Source of the DNA: Streptomyces netropsis
GTDB taxonomy: Bacteria > Actinomycetota > Actinomycetes > Streptomycetales > Streptomycetaceae
Direction of reading: 5' to 3'
Length of the DNA stretch: 64,000 nucleotides
Assembly (NCBI RefSeq): GCF_014203545.1
Contig: NZ_JACHJG010000009.1
Coordinates: 62,001-126,000 of the forward strand
Under the pieces are notes generated by a model that worked only from the letters and a program-made list of their open reading frames with translations, did not search any database and had not been told where the DNA came from. This document shows positions 26,552 through 36,263 of the stretch, in pieces; position 1 is the stretch's first letter; every line of letters starts with the position of its first letter. The position numbers and the translations under genes were made by a program.

Positions 26552-27559
26552 TGCTTCGCCAGGACCGCGCAGACCATCAGTTGCATCTGGTGGAAGAGCA
26601 TCAGCGGCAGGACCGCGAGGCTCGCGTGGGCGCCGAAGAGGACACCGGCCATCGGGAGCCCGCAGACGAGGCCCTTCTTCGAGCCGCAGAACACGATCGC
26701 TATCCGGTCCTCGCGACCGAAGCCGAGCCACCGTGAGCCGTAGCCGGTAAGGGTGAGCATCACGGCCAGCAGCACGGCCTCCACCCCGACGAGCGCGAGC
26801 AGCCGCAGGGGGGTCACCTGCTGCCACACCCCCCGCACCATCCCCGCGCTGAACGCCGCGTAGACGACGAGGAGGATCGAACCGCGGTCGACCTGGCCCA
26901 GCGCCTTGCCGTGGCGGGTGAGGAAGCCGCCCACCCGGCGCCGCAGCAGTTGCCCCGCCAGGAACGGGACGAGCAACTGGCCCACGATCGACACCAGCGA
27001 GCGCGGCGAGAACCCGCCGCCGCTGCCGCCCAGCAGCAGGGCCGCCAGCAGCGGGGTGAGGACGATGCCGACGACGCTGGAGAACGAGCCCGCGCAGACC
27101 GCGGCCGCCACATTGCCGCGCGCGAGGGAGGTGAAGGCGATCGAGGACTGGATGGTGGAGGGCACCAGGCACAGGAAGAGCAGCCCGGCCTGGAGTTCCG
27201 GCGTCAGTACGGACGGCACGAGGCCCCGGGAGGCCAGGCCGAGCAGCGGGAAGAGGACGAACGTGGCGGTGAGGACCGTCAGGTGCAGTCGCCAGTGCCG
27301 CATGCCGTCCATCGCCTCGCGGGTGGAGAGCCGGGCTCCGTAGAGGAAGAACAGCAGGGCGACCGCGCCCGTGGCCGCGCCGTCGGCGACGCCCGCGGCG
27401 GGGCCCCGGGCGGGCAGCAGCGCGGCGAGCGCGACCGTGCCGAGCAGGGCCGCGATGTACGGGTCCACGGGGATGCGGGAGAGGAAGGCGGGGCGTCGCA
27501 TGACGTCCAGCCTGCCCCGGGCCCGGCTCATCGGGAACCCCGTTCACCGCACTGACTGT

Positions 27560-27576
27560 TATCACGATCGGCGATA
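27560..27576. promoter_or_regulatory. Probable LysR operator
   Basis: TATC-N9-GATA inverted repeat containing a T-N11-A core, 11 bp before the LysR start and in the spacer shared with the symporter. This is the usual place for LysR autoregulation. Confidence 0.5.
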
Positions 27577-27586
27577 GCCTCGGTCC

Positions 27587-28474
27587 ATGTTCGATCCGAC
27601 GCAGTTGCGCACCTTCCTGACCGTCGCCCAGACACTGAGCTTCACGCAGGCCGCCGACCGCCTCGGTCTGCGGCAGTCGACGGTCAGTCAGCAGATCCGC
27701 CGGCTGGAGGACACGGCCGGGCGGCAGCTGTTCGTCCGTGACACGCACAGCGTGCGGCTGACCGAGGACGGCGAGGCGATGCTCGGCTTCGCGGGCACGA
27801 TCCTGGAGGCGAACGAGCGGGCCGCGAGCTGGTTCACGGGGACCCGGCTGCGCGGGCGGCTGCGGTTCGGGGCCTCGGAGGACTTCGTGTCGACCCGGCT
27901 GCCGGAGATCCTGGAAGGCTTCCGCCGCGAGCACCCGGAAGTCGATCTGGAGCTGACGGTGGAGCTGTCCGCCACGCTGCACGAGCTGCTCGCGGCCGGG
28001 CGGCTCGACCTCGTGCTCGCCAAGCGCGGTGCGGACGGGACGCGGGGGCGGCTGGTGTGGCGGGACAAGCTGGTGTGGATCGGCAGCGACCGGCTGCGCC
28101 TGGACCCCGGCCGGCCGCTGCCGCTGGTGGTCTACCCGCCGCCCGCCCTGACCCGGGCGCGGGCCCTGACGGTGCTGGAGCAGGGCGGCCGCGCCTGGCG
28201 GGTGACGTGCACGAGCCGCAGCCTCAACGGCCTGGTCGCGGCGGCCCGCGCCGGGCTGGGGGTGATGCCGTACGCGCGGGGCATGATCCCGCCGGGGCTG
28301 GTGCGGATCCCGGCCCGGGCGGGGCTGCCGGAGCTGGGCGCCGTCGACATGGTGCTGCTGCACGGCACCGCGCGCGGTGCGGCGCGGGAGCCCGCGGAGG
28401 CGCTCGCGGAGGCGATCCTCGCGGGCGGTGACCGGCTGCACGGCCCGGACGGCTTCACCCCGGGCCCGGCGTGA
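27587..28474 (+). CDS. LysR family transcriptional regulator
   Basis: 295 aa. The N-terminal helix-turn-helix is classic (FLTVAQTLSFTQAADRLGLR, then QSTVSQQIRRLE). The effector domain spans ~90-285. It is back-to-back with the SBF-type symporter, which it probably controls in response to the transported solute. The start at ATG 27587 is within 11 bp of a T-N11-A palindrome. Confidence 0.9.
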   Translation: MFDPTQLRTFLTVAQTLSFTQAADRLGLRQSTVSQQIRRLEDTAGRQLFVRDTHSVRLTEDGEAMLGFAGTILEANERAASWFTGTRLRGRLRFGASEDFVSTRLPEILEGFRREHPEVDLELTVELSATLHELLAAGRLDLVLAKRGADGTRGRLVWRDKLVWIGSDRLRLDPGRPLPLVVYPPPALTRARALTVLEQGGRAWRVTCTSRSLNGLVAAARAGLGVMPYARGMIPPGLVRIPARAGLPELGAVDMVLLHGTARGAAREPAEALAEAILAGGDRLHGPDGFTPGPA

Positions 28475-28491
28475 AGCCGTGGGCCCCGGCC

Positions 28492-28524
28492 CCGGTGGCA
28501 GGCCTGGTCCAGGCCTGCCACCGG
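28492..28524 (+). terminator. Terminator after lysR
   Basis: A perfect 14-bp stem CCGGTGGCAGGCCT/AGGCCTGCCACCGG with loop GGTCC, 18 bp beyond the LysR stop. No U-tract. Confidence 0.8.
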
Positions 28525-28692
28525 GTGTGGTCCAGGCCTGACGTGAGCACAAGGAGCGCCGGTGCGCCCGTCGCGGAGATTCCGTGCGGATCCGCCCGGG
28601 CCCCGCACATCAAGCGGTACGAAAGGGGTTCGGGCCGGTACCCGACCGGGTACGGTCACGGCGCTGTGCGGAGCGTCACAAGGAGCGAGTAG

Positions 28693-30516
28693 TTGCGCGA
28701 GTTCACCGTCCCACCGCTGGCGACGACGCCCCACGTCGGAGGACTGGCGGACGTCGTGTTCTCCCACGCCGAGGAGGACCCGGAGCGGGTCGCCCTCGGC
28801 CGCAAGTCGGACGGCCGGTGGCACGACGTGACCGCGGCCGCCTTCCGCGACGAGGTCATGGCGCTGGCGAAGGGGCTGCTCGCGCGCGGGGTCCGGTTCG
28901 GCGACCGGGTCGCCATCATGTCCCGCACGCGGTACGAGTGGACCCTCTTCGACTTCGCGCTGTGGACGATCGGCGCCCAGCCCGTTCCGCTGTACGCCTC
29001 CTCCTCCGCCGAGCAGGTCTTCTGGATGCTGCACGACGCGGGCGTCACCGCCTGCGTCGTCGAGCACGAGGACCACGCGATGACCGTCGGCTCGGTCGTC
29101 GACCGGCTTCCGCACCTCACCCGGCTGTGGCAGCTGGACGCGGGGGCGGTCGAGGAGCTCGGCGCGGCCGGGGAGCGGGTCGACGACGAGGTGGTGCACC
29201 GGCACCGCATGGCGCTGACCCCCGCCACACCGGCGACGGTCATCTACACCTCGGGCACCACCGGGCGGCCGAAGGGCTGTGTCCTCACCCACGCCAACTT
29301 CATGGCCGAGTCCGACAACATCGTCCGGCGCTACGAGCGGGTCTTCCACTCCCGGCCGGGCGACGAGGCGGCCACGCTGCTGTTCCTGCCGCTCGCCCAT
29401 GTCTTCGGGCGGATGGTGCAGGTCGCGGCGGTGCGCGGCCGGGTCAAGCTGGGCCACCAGCCCCAGGCGACGGCCGCCGCGCTGCTGCCCGATCTGCGGG
29501 CCTTCCGCCCGACGTTCGTCCTCGCCGTGCCGTACGTCTTCGAGAACGTCTTCGCCGCCGCCCGGCGCGCCGCGGAGAACGACGGCAAGGCCGTGCCGTT
29601 CGACAAGGCCGTCGACGTGGCGGTGCGGTACGCGGAGGCGCTGGAGCACAAGGCGTTCGGCACCGGTCCGGGGCCGTCCGCCGGGCTGCGCGTACAGCAC
29701 CAGCTCTACGACCGGCTCGTCTACGCCAAGGTGCGCGACGCGCTGGGCGGCAGGGTGCGGCACGCCATGTCGGGCGGCTCAGCAATGGAGCGGCGGCTGG
29801 GGCTGTTCTTCGCGGGCGCGGGGATCACGGTCTTCGAGGGGTACGGGCTGACCGAGACGACCGGGGCCGCGACGGCCAACCCGCCCGAGCGGACCCGGTT
29901 CGGGACCGTGGGCCGGCCGGTGCCGGGGACGACCGTGCACATCGCGGAGGACGGGGAGATCTGGCTGCGCGGCGGGCAGGTCTTCTCCGGCTATCTGAGT
30001 GACCGCAAGGCCACCGACGCCGTGCTGCGCGGCGGCTGGCTCGCCACCGGTGACGTGGGCGAGCTGGACGCGGACGGCTATCTGACCATCACCGGGCGGA
30101 AGAAGGAGATCCTGGTGACGTCCAGTGGGCGCAGCGTGTCGCCGCTGCCACTGGAGGAGCGGGTACGGTCGCACCCGCTGGTCGACCGGTGCGTGGTCGT
30201 CGGCAACGACCGCCCCTATCTCGCCGCTCTCGTCACCCTCGATCCGGACGCGGTGGCGCACTGGCTGGCCATCCGCGGGAAGCCGGCCCCGCCGCCGGGC
30301 GACCTGGTGCGCGACCCGGAGCTGGAGGCCGAGGTCCGGCGGGCGGTGGTGGCCGCCAACACCCTGGTCTCGCAGTCCGAGTCGATCCGTACGTTCCGGA
30401 TACTGGGGGCCCGGTTCACCGAGGAGCGCGGGCTGCTGACACCGTCGCTGAAGCTCAAACGGAAGGCCATCGAAAAGGCCTACGCACAGGAGGTCGAGGC
30501 GCTGTACCGCGCCTGA
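28693..30516 (+). CDS. Long-chain fatty-acid-CoA ligase (AMP-binding)
   Basis: 607 aa. A TTG start at 28693 with an AAGGAG site 7 nt upstream; homologues begin the same way (MREFTVPP). The adenylation signature YTSGTTGRPKG is at ~185, GYGLTET at ~385, the GRKKE hinge at ~460, and the C-terminal Lys near KLKRKAIEK. It activates long-chain fatty acids to acyl-CoA with ATP for beta-oxidation or lipid synthesis. FACS (long-chain) type is supported by the LPLAHVFGRM segment. Single gene, no operon partner. Confidence 0.92.
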   Translation: MREFTVPPLATTPHVGGLADVVFSHAEEDPERVALGRKSDGRWHDVTAAAFRDEVMALAKGLLARGVRFGDRVAIMSRTRYEWTLFDFALWTIGAQPVPLYASSSAEQVFWMLHDAGVTACVVEHEDHAMTVGSVVDRLPHLTRLWQLDAGAVEELGAAGERVDDEVVHRHRMALTPATPATVIYTSGTTGRPKGCVLTHANFMAESDNIVRRYERVFHSRPGDEAATLLFLPLAHVFGRMVQVAAVRGRVKLGHQPQATAAALLPDLRAFRPTFVLAVPYVFENVFAAARRAAENDGKAVPFDKAVDVAVRYAEALEHKAFGTGPGPSAGLRVQHQLYDRLVYAKVRDALGGRVRHAMSGGSAMERRLGLFFAGAGITVFEGYGLTETTGAATANPPERTRFGTVGRPVPGTTVHIAEDGEIWLRGGQVFSGYLSDRKATDAVLRGGWLATGDVGELDADGYLTITGRKKEILVTSSGRSVSPLPLEERVRSHPLVDRCVVVGNDRPYLAALVTLDPDAVAHWLAIRGKPAPPPGDLVRDPELEAEVRRAVVAANTLVSQSESIRTFRILGARFTEERGLLTPSLKLKRKAIEKAYAQEVEALYRA

Positions 30517-30624
30517 CGAAGAAGGGGAAGGACGGGCGGAATGAAATGGGTGTAATGGGAATGCGATCGGGCAGGTGCCGGTTGACCATGAGGTAAGCAC
30601 CCCCGACGTAAGGATCGATTGCTC

Positions 30625-31467
30625 GTGAGCAAGGTCCCTTCCATCACCCTCAACAACGGCGTCGAGATGCCCCAGCTGGGCTTCGGCGTGTGGCAGGTCC
30701 CCGACGACGAGGCCACCGCCGCCGTCTCCGAGGCCCTGGCCGCCGGCTACCGCAGCATCGACACCGCCGCGATCTACGAGAACGAGGTGGGTACGGGAAA
30801 GGCACTCGCCGCCTCGGGCATCGCGCGTGACGAGCTGTTCGTCACGACCAAGCTGTGGAACAGCGCGTCCGAGACGTGGACGCGCGAGAGTGTTCTGCGC
30901 GAGTTCGACGCCTCGCTGGCGAAGCTCGGCCTGGACTACGTGGACCTCTACCTCATCCACTGGCCGCGGGCCGTGCGCGAGGACTACCTGACGATCGTCC
31001 GCACCTTCGCGGAGATCGCCGAGAGCGGGCGTGCGAAGGCCGTCGGCGTCTCGAACTTCCAGCCCGCGCACCTCGAGCGGGTGATCGCCGAGACGTCCGT
31101 CGTCCCCGCGGTCAACCAGATCGAGCTGCACCCCAACTTCCAGCAGGCGGAGCTGCGCGCCCTCCACGCCCGGCACGGCATCGCCACCGAGGCCTGGTCG
31201 CCGCTCGGCCAGGGCAAGGACCTCCTCGCCGACCCGACCATCGGCCGGATCGCCGCCAAGCACGGCAGGACGGCCGCGCAGGTCGTGCTGCGCTGGCACG
31301 TCCAGACCGGCAACGTGGCCATTCCCAAGTCGGTGACCCCGTCCCGCATCCGGGAGAACTTCGACGTCTTCGGCTTCGAGCTGGACGACGAGGACCTCAC
31401 CGCGATCGCCGGGCTCGACAACGGCACGCGCCTCGGCCCGGACCCGGACGAGTTCGACTTCAGCTGA
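30625..31467 (+). CDS. Aldo/keto reductase (AKR5-like, 2,5-diketo-gluconate reductase type)
   Basis: 280 aa TIM-barrel reductase. It has the catalytic tetrad Asp and Tyr in SIDTAAIYENE (~47-54), Lys in TTKLWN (~76) and His in LIHWP (~107). The NADPH-binding Lys/Arg loop is IPKSVTPSRIRENF near the C-terminus. GTG 30625 (MSKVPSITLNNG) is chosen over the TTG at 30619; the AAGGA site suits either. NADPH-dependent reduction of small aldehydes and ketones; the natural substrate is unknown. Confidence 0.9.
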   Translation: MSKVPSITLNNGVEMPQLGFGVWQVPDDEATAAVSEALAAGYRSIDTAAIYENEVGTGKALAASGIARDELFVTTKLWNSASETWTRESVLREFDASLAKLGLDYVDLYLIHWPRAVREDYLTIVRTFAEIAESGRAKAVGVSNFQPAHLERVIAETSVVPAVNQIELHPNFQQAELRALHARHGIATEAWSPLGQGKDLLADPTIGRIAAKHGRTAAQVVLRWHVQTGNVAIPKSVTPSRIRENFDVFGFELDDEDLTAIAGLDNGTRLGPDPDEFDFS

Positions 31468-31481
31468 TCGAGGGTGGTGAC

Positions 31482-31521
31482 GGCGCCGCGCGCCCTGCCG
31501 GACGGCGGGGCGCGCGGCGCC
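31482..31521 (+). terminator. Terminator after aldo/keto reductase
   Basis: A perfect 14-bp stem GGCGCCGCGCGCCC/GGGCGCGCGGCGCC with a 12-nt loop, between the reductase and photolyase genes. Confidence 0.75.
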
Positions 31522-31533
31522 CACAATCGGGGG

Positions 31534-32901
31534 ATGGACGTCTCCGTCGCCCTGTTCACCTCGGACCTACGGCTGCGTGACAACCCCGTGCTCGCCGGGG
31601 CGCTGCGCGCGGCGCGCGCTGTGGTGCCGTTGTTCGTCGTCGACTCCGGCGTCGCGGCCGCGGGCTTCGCCGTGCCCAACCGGGCCGCCTTCCTGGCGGA
31701 CTGCCTCGCCGATCTGGACGAGGCGCTGCGCGAACGCGATGGCCGGCTGGTGGTCCGCCGGGGCGACGTGGTCGAGGAGACCTGCCGGGTGGCCGCGGAG
31801 ACGGGCGCCGGGGAGGTCCATCTCGCGGGTGGTGCCAGTGGCTTCGCGCTGCGCCGCGAGGAGCGGCTGCGGGCGGCGCTGACGGCGGACGGGCGCGGGC
31901 TGCGGGTGCACGACGCGGTGGTCACGGCGGTGCCGCCGGGCGCGGTGCTGCCGACGGGCCGGGACCACTACGCGGTGTTCACCCCGTACTTCCGGCGCTG
32001 GTCGGCCGAGGCACTGCGGGACGTGGTCGCCGCGCCGCGCGCGGTCCCGGTGCCCGAGGTGCGCTCGGAGCCCTTGCCCCGGGCCGCGTCGCTCGCCCGG
32101 GGCGAGCCGTCCCCGGCGCTGCCGGAGGGTGGCGAGCGGGCGGGGCGCCGCCGCCTCGACGCGTGGCGGCGCACCGGTCTGACGGACTACGCCGACCGGC
32201 ACGACGACCTGCCCGGGGACGCGACCTCGCGGCTCTCCCCCTATCTGCACTTCGGCTGTCTGTCGCCGGTCGAGCTGGTCACCCGGGCCCGGCAGGCGGG
32301 TGGAGCGGGCGCCGAGGCGTTCGTACGCCAGCTGGCGTGGCGGGACTTCCACCACCAGTTGCTCGCGGCCCGCCCCGACGCCGCCCGGCACGACTACCGC
32401 ACCCGGCACGACCACTGGCGCCAGGACGCCGAGGAGCTGGCCGCGTGGCGGGAGGGCCGTACGGGGTACCCGGTGGTCGACGCGGCGATGCGGCAGCTCG
32501 CGCACGAGGGCTGGATGCACAACAGGGCCAGGCTGCTGTCGGCGAGCTTCCTCACCAAGACGCTGTACCTCGACTGGCGGGCGGGTGCCCGGCACTTCCT
32601 GGACCTGCTGGTGGACGGGGACATCGCGAACAACCAGCTGAACTGGCAGTGGGTGGCGGGCACCGGCAGCGACACCCGCCCCAACCGGGTCCTCAACCCC
32701 CTGGCCCAGGCGAAGCGGTTCGACCCGACCGGGGAGTACGTACGGCGCTGGGTGCCGGAGCTGGCAGGGCTGGAAGGCGCGGCGGTCCACCACCCCTGGC
32801 GCCTGCGCGCCGCGGAGCGGGCCCGGTACGCCTACCCCGAGCCGATCGTCGACCTCGACGACGGCCTGGCCCGCTTCCGCCGGGCGCGGGGTGTCGACTG
32901 A
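31534..32901 (+). CDS. phr: Deoxyribodipyrimidine photolyase (class I CPD photolyase)
   Basis: 455 aa. It repairs UV-made cyclobutane pyrimidine dimers using blue light. The N-terminal antenna-cofactor Rossmann domain begins VALFTSDLRLRDNP. The FAD-binding helical domain holds TSRLSPYLHFGCLSP (~232), the WRDFHHQLL segment, GYPVVDAAMRQL (~315), WMHNRARLLSASFL and DWRAGARHFLDLLVDGDIAN. ATG 31534 with a G-rich upstream site; the longer frame from 31474 is unlikely. A stand-alone gene. Confidence 0.95.
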   Translation: MDVSVALFTSDLRLRDNPVLAGALRAARAVVPLFVVDSGVAAAGFAVPNRAAFLADCLADLDEALRERDGRLVVRRGDVVEETCRVAAETGAGEVHLAGGASGFALRREERLRAALTADGRGLRVHDAVVTAVPPGAVLPTGRDHYAVFTPYFRRWSAEALRDVVAAPRAVPVPEVRSEPLPRAASLARGEPSPALPEGGERAGRRRLDAWRRTGLTDYADRHDDLPGDATSRLSPYLHFGCLSPVELVTRARQAGGAGAEAFVRQLAWRDFHHQLLAARPDAARHDYRTRHDHWRQDAEELAAWREGRTGYPVVDAAMRQLAHEGWMHNRARLLSASFLTKTLYLDWRAGARHFLDLLVDGDIANNQLNWQWVAGTGSDTRPNRVLNPLAQAKRFDPTGEYVRRWVPELAGLEGAAVHHPWRLRAAERARYAYPEPIVDLDDGLARFRRARGVD

Positions 32902-32936
32902 CGGTCAGCCGGCCCGCCCCGCCTCGGGCCGACGGT

Positions 32937-32960
32937 CGGGGCGCCACCCGGGGCGCCCCG
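32937..32960 (+). terminator. Hairpin terminator after phr
   Basis: A 9-bp stem CGGGGCGCC/GGCGCCCCG with a 6-nt loop, 36 bp beyond the photolyase stop and before the convergent carbinolamine dehydratase. Confidence 0.65.
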
Positions 32961-33090
32961 TCAGCCGTCGACGGTCGACACGGCCTCGCCGGGCGAGACG
33001 GGCCCGGCGGCCCGTTCGGCACCGGTCGCGGTCAGCGGCAGCGACCGCGCGCCGCCCGCGAGGCGAAGGTAAGGACCGAGCGACCCCGCG

Positions 33091-33396
33091 TCAGCGGGCC
33101 CCGTGGAGCGGGGCCACCGCCTCGACGCGGCGGGCCAGTTCGACGTCGAGGCCGGTGACCTTGCCTCCCGCGCTGTGTGTGTTCACCGTCAGGGAGACCG
33201 TGTTGTAGCCGAGCGTCAGATCGGAGTGATGACCCAACTCCTCCTGGATCTGGGCGATGTGAATGACCATCGCCGCCGCCGCGAAGTGCCCCTCGAAGGA
33301 GTACGTACGGCTGATCCGATCGCCGTCGGTGGTCCAGCCGGGCAGCTCCTGGAGGCGGTCCTCCACGTCCTTCTGCGAGAGCGGTTCGACTGCCAT
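33091..33396 (-). CDS. Pterin-4a-carbinolamine dehydratase
   Basis: 101 aa, full length for the family. It dehydrates 4a-hydroxytetrahydropterin, recycling the cofactor of aromatic amino-acid hydroxylases. The active-site pattern is seen in LGHHSDLTLGYNTVSLTVNT followed by HSAGGKVT: the paired His and the third His are kept, but the usual Trp after HHP(E/D) is Leu. No phenylalanine hydroxylase is nearby, so it may serve another pterin or act as a stabiliser. Convergent with phr. Confidence 0.88.
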   Translation of the reverse strand: MAVEPLSQKDVEDRLQELPGWTTDGDRISRTYSFEGHFAAAAMVIHIAQIQEELGHHSDLTLGYNTVSLTVNTHSAGGKVTGLDVELARRVEAVAPLHGAR

Positions 33397-33574
33397 GGGC
33401 GCATCCCCTTCATCGCGAGTACCGGTGGTCCAAGCGTCCCACGCGACGGGGGCGCTTTCGCGTCAATGTGCCGGGCGGCGTACGGCGAGTCGGATGTGCC
33501 CTTCCGGGAGGGGGGTGGCGCTTCTATGCTCCTGCGCCGGACGGGACACGTTACCGGCGGTAGGGGGTAGGGGC

Positions 33575-35359
33575 ATGGGCGGTAGGGGCAGCACACGCAG
33601 AGGCTTCATCGGCGGGGCGGCGGCCGTTGCCGCGGGCGCCGGTCCGGCCGCGCTGGGCACCCGCGCGGTGGCCGCCCCACGGCGCGGGCCGGGGCGCGCG
33701 GCCGGCGGGCGGAGCGTCGCCGTGCTGGGCGGCGGCGTGGCCGGGCTGACGGCCGCGCACGAACTCGCCGAGCGGGGCTTCCAGGTGACCGTGTACGAGA
33801 AGAAGGCCCCCGGCGGCAAGGCGCGCAGCATGGACGTGCCGGGCAGTGCGAAGGGCGGCCGCAAGCCGCTGCCCGGCGAGCACGGCTTCCGGTTCTTTCC
33901 CGGCTTCTACCAGAACCTCCCCGACACCATGCGGCGCATTCCCTTCCCCGGCAACGCGAACGGCTGTCACGGCAACCTCGTGGCCTCCAGCGAGGTGATG
34001 CTGGCCCGGATCGGCCACGAGGACGTCCGCATACCGTTCGGCGTGCTCGGCACCCCTCCCCCGCTGCTCACCCCGGACGCCCTGCGCCGCGCGCTGACCG
34101 GTTTCTTCGACGCCTTCGGGAACATCCCGCCGCAGGAGGTGCTGTACTTCGTCGGCCGGCTGCTCGTCTGGTTCACCAGCTGCGACCGGCGGCGGGTCGG
34201 CGCCTGGGAGAAGGTGCCGTGGTGGGAGTTCATCCGGGCCGCCCGGATGTCGCCCAACTACCAGCGGCTGCTGGCCATCGGCATCACCCGCAACATCGTG
34301 GCGACGAAGGCGGAGGTGGCCAGCACCAAGACGGTCTCGACCTGCATGGAGGCGTTCCTCTTCAACGCGCTGGGCCGCGGCGCGGACGGCCAGCCGGACC
34401 GGGTCCTCGACGCGCCCACCAACGAGGCCTGGATCGACCCGTGGGTGAGGCATCTGCGGTCGCTGGGCGTGACCTTCCGCGTCGGCTGGTCGGTCCGGGA
34501 CCTGCGCATCGCCGGCGGCCGGATCACCGAGGCCGTCGTCCAGGACCCGTCCGGCGCCCGGCAGTCGGTGACCGCCGACCACTTCGTCTCGGCGATGCCG
34601 GTCGAGCACGCTCGTGCCACCTGGAACGCGGCGGTGCGGGCCGCCGACCCGAAGCTGGCACGCTGCGACGAGCTCCGGACGGACTGGATGACGGGCATTC
34701 AGTTCTATCTGACCGAGCCGACGCCCGTCGTCCACGGTCACGTCAACCACATCGACTCCCCCTGGTCGATCACCTCCGTGGGGCAGGCGCAGTACTGGTC
34801 CGGGCGGGACTTCGGGGCCGACTACGGCGACGGAGCGGCCGTGGACTGTCTGTCGGTGGACGTCTCCGAGTGGGACAAGCCCGGCATCCTCTACGGCAGG
34901 ACGGCCAAGCAGTGCAGCCGCGAGGAGGTCGCCCGCGAGGTGTGGGCGCAGATGAAGGCGGGGCTGAACGACACCGGGCGCACGGTCCTCAGCGACGCCA
35001 AGCTCCACTCGTGGTTCCTCGACCCGGCCGTGGAGATCGGCGGCCCCCGGCCGACCAACGACGAGCAGCTCCTCATCCACCCCACCGGCACCTGGTACAA
35101 CCGCCCGGACGCCCGGACGGCGATCCCCAATCTCTTCCTCTGCGGCGACTACGTGGCCACCGACATCGATCTGGCGACCATGGAGGGCGCCAACGCCGCG
35201 GCCCGTGCCGCCGTCAACGCCCTGCTGGAGGAGGTGGGATCGAAGGCCGAGCGGTGTTCGATCACGCCGCTGTACCGGGCACCGGAGCTGGAGCTCCTCA
35301 AGGCGCAGGACGAGGTGCGCTACCGCCTGGGGCTGCGCAACGCCCTCGACCTGGGGTAG
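33575..35359 (+). CDS. Tat-exported FAD-dependent oxidoreductase (phytoene desaturase / hydroxysqualene dehydroxylase-like)
   Basis: 594 aa starting at ATG 33575. The N-terminus is a twin-arginine signal (STRRGFIGGAAAVAAGAGPA), unusual for a carotenoid/hopanoid-type flavoprotein. The FAD fold is VAVLGGGVAGLTAAHELAER (~50), followed by GGKARS and GEHGFRFFPGFYQNL, typical of the HpnE/CrtI-like amine oxidase superfamily. The C-terminal FAD motif is NLFLCGDYVATDIDLATMEG (~520). Substrate unknown; no squalene or carotenoid genes are in the window. An in-frame extension upstream to 33263 is antisense to the dehydratase gene and is not used. Confidence 0.85.
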   Translation: MGGRGSTRRGFIGGAAAVAAGAGPAALGTRAVAAPRRGPGRAAGGRSVAVLGGGVAGLTAAHELAERGFQVTVYEKKAPGGKARSMDVPGSAKGGRKPLPGEHGFRFFPGFYQNLPDTMRRIPFPGNANGCHGNLVASSEVMLARIGHEDVRIPFGVLGTPPPLLTPDALRRALTGFFDAFGNIPPQEVLYFVGRLLVWFTSCDRRRVGAWEKVPWWEFIRAARMSPNYQRLLAIGITRNIVATKAEVASTKTVSTCMEAFLFNALGRGADGQPDRVLDAPTNEAWIDPWVRHLRSLGVTFRVGWSVRDLRIAGGRITEAVVQDPSGARQSVTADHFVSAMPVEHARATWNAAVRAADPKLARCDELRTDWMTGIQFYLTEPTPVVHGHVNHIDSPWSITSVGQAQYWSGRDFGADYGDGAAVDCLSVDVSEWDKPGILYGRTAKQCSREEVAREVWAQMKAGLNDTGRTVLSDAKLHSWFLDPAVEIGGPRPTNDEQLLIHPTGTWYNRPDARTAIPNLFLCGDYVATDIDLATMEGANAAARAAVNALLEEVGSKAERCSITPLYRAPELELLKAQDEVRYRLGLRNALDLG

Positions 35360-35396
35360 CCGCCGGGGGCGGGCGGGCACCGGTTACGGTCGGGCC

Positions 35397-36209
35397 ATGA
35401 CGACTGTCGCAGAGACCACGGGGGTGGGCGCGCTGCTGCGCGAGTGGCGGGACCGGCGGCGGATCAGCCAGCTGGACCTGGCGCTGCGCGCGGGCTCCTC
35501 GGCGCGCCACATCAGCTTCATCGAGACGGGCCGTGCCCGGCCGAGCCAGGAGATGGTGCTGCGCCTCGCGGACCATCTGGAAGTGCCCGTCCGGGAGCGG
35601 AACGCCCTGTTGGTCGCGGCCGGTTACGCCCCGTACTTCCCCGAACGGCCCTTGGACGACCCGGCGCTCGCGGGGCTGCGGGAGGGGATGGAACGGCTGC
35701 TGCGCTCGTACGAGCCGTTCCCGGCGCTGGTGGTGGACGGCACGTATCAGGTGCTGGCCGCCAACCGCGGCATCGCGATGCTGCTGGCGGGCGTCGCGGA
35801 GCCGCTGCTGGCCCCGCCGCTGAACGCCATGCGGATCACCATGCACCCGGGCGGTCTGGCACCGCGCATCCGCAACTACCGCGAGTGGCGCGGCCATCTG
35901 CTGCACCAGATGGAACGGCAGCTGGCCTTGATGCGGTCGGCGCCGCTGCGCGCCCTCTACGACGAGGTCAGCGGGTATCCCCTGCCGGAGGGCGGCACGG
36001 AGCGCGCGGCGTCCGGGGAGGGCGGGGTGCCGTTCGCGCTGCCGATGGTGATCGAGCACGAAGGGCGGGTGCTGTCGTTCATCTCGACGATCGCGACGTT
36101 CAACACCCCCATGGACGTGACCGTCTCCGAGCTGGCGATGGAGACGTTCCTGCCCGCCGACCGGGAGACGGCCGCGCACCTTCAGGAGTGGCACCGGCGG
36201 CTGCCGTAG
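35397..36209 (+). CDS. XRE helix-turn-helix regulator with MmyB-like ligand domain
   Basis: 270 aa. The N-terminal HTH has ISQLDLALRAGSSARHISFI then ETGRARPS (~23-50). The C-terminal ~170 residues form the MmyB/MltR-type PAS-like domain, which binds fatty-acid-like ligands in known members (LVVDGTYQVLAANRG is its first strand pair). It starts 37 bp after the FAD oxidoreductase and may be co-transcribed with it and control it. Confidence 0.88.
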   Translation: MTTVAETTGVGALLREWRDRRRISQLDLALRAGSSARHISFIETGRARPSQEMVLRLADHLEVPVRERNALLVAAGYAPYFPERPLDDPALAGLREGMERLLRSYEPFPALVVDGTYQVLAANRGIAMLLAGVAEPLLAPPLNAMRITMHPGGLAPRIRNYREWRGHLLHQMERQLALMRSAPLRALYDEVSGYPLPEGGTERAASGEGGVPFALPMVIEHEGRVLSFISTIATFNTPMDVTVSELAMETFLPADRETAAHLQEWHRRLP

Positions 36210-36252
36210 ACGTCGTCGGCCCCCCCGTACGGACGGGGGCGGCCGACGACGT
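36210..36252. terminator. Bidirectional terminator between convergent genes
   Basis: The 12-bp arms ACGTCGTCGGCC/GGCCGACGACGT extend inward with CCCCC/GGGGG pairs, filling the whole gap between the XRE gene and the aldo/keto reductase stop. Confidence 0.85.
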
Positions 36253-36263
36253 CGATCCGGGAA

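Noticed and set aside
28693..28695. Moving the acyl-CoA ligase start to a later ATG
   Set aside because: The TTG has a well-placed AAGGAG and homologues begin with the same residues, so TTG was kept.
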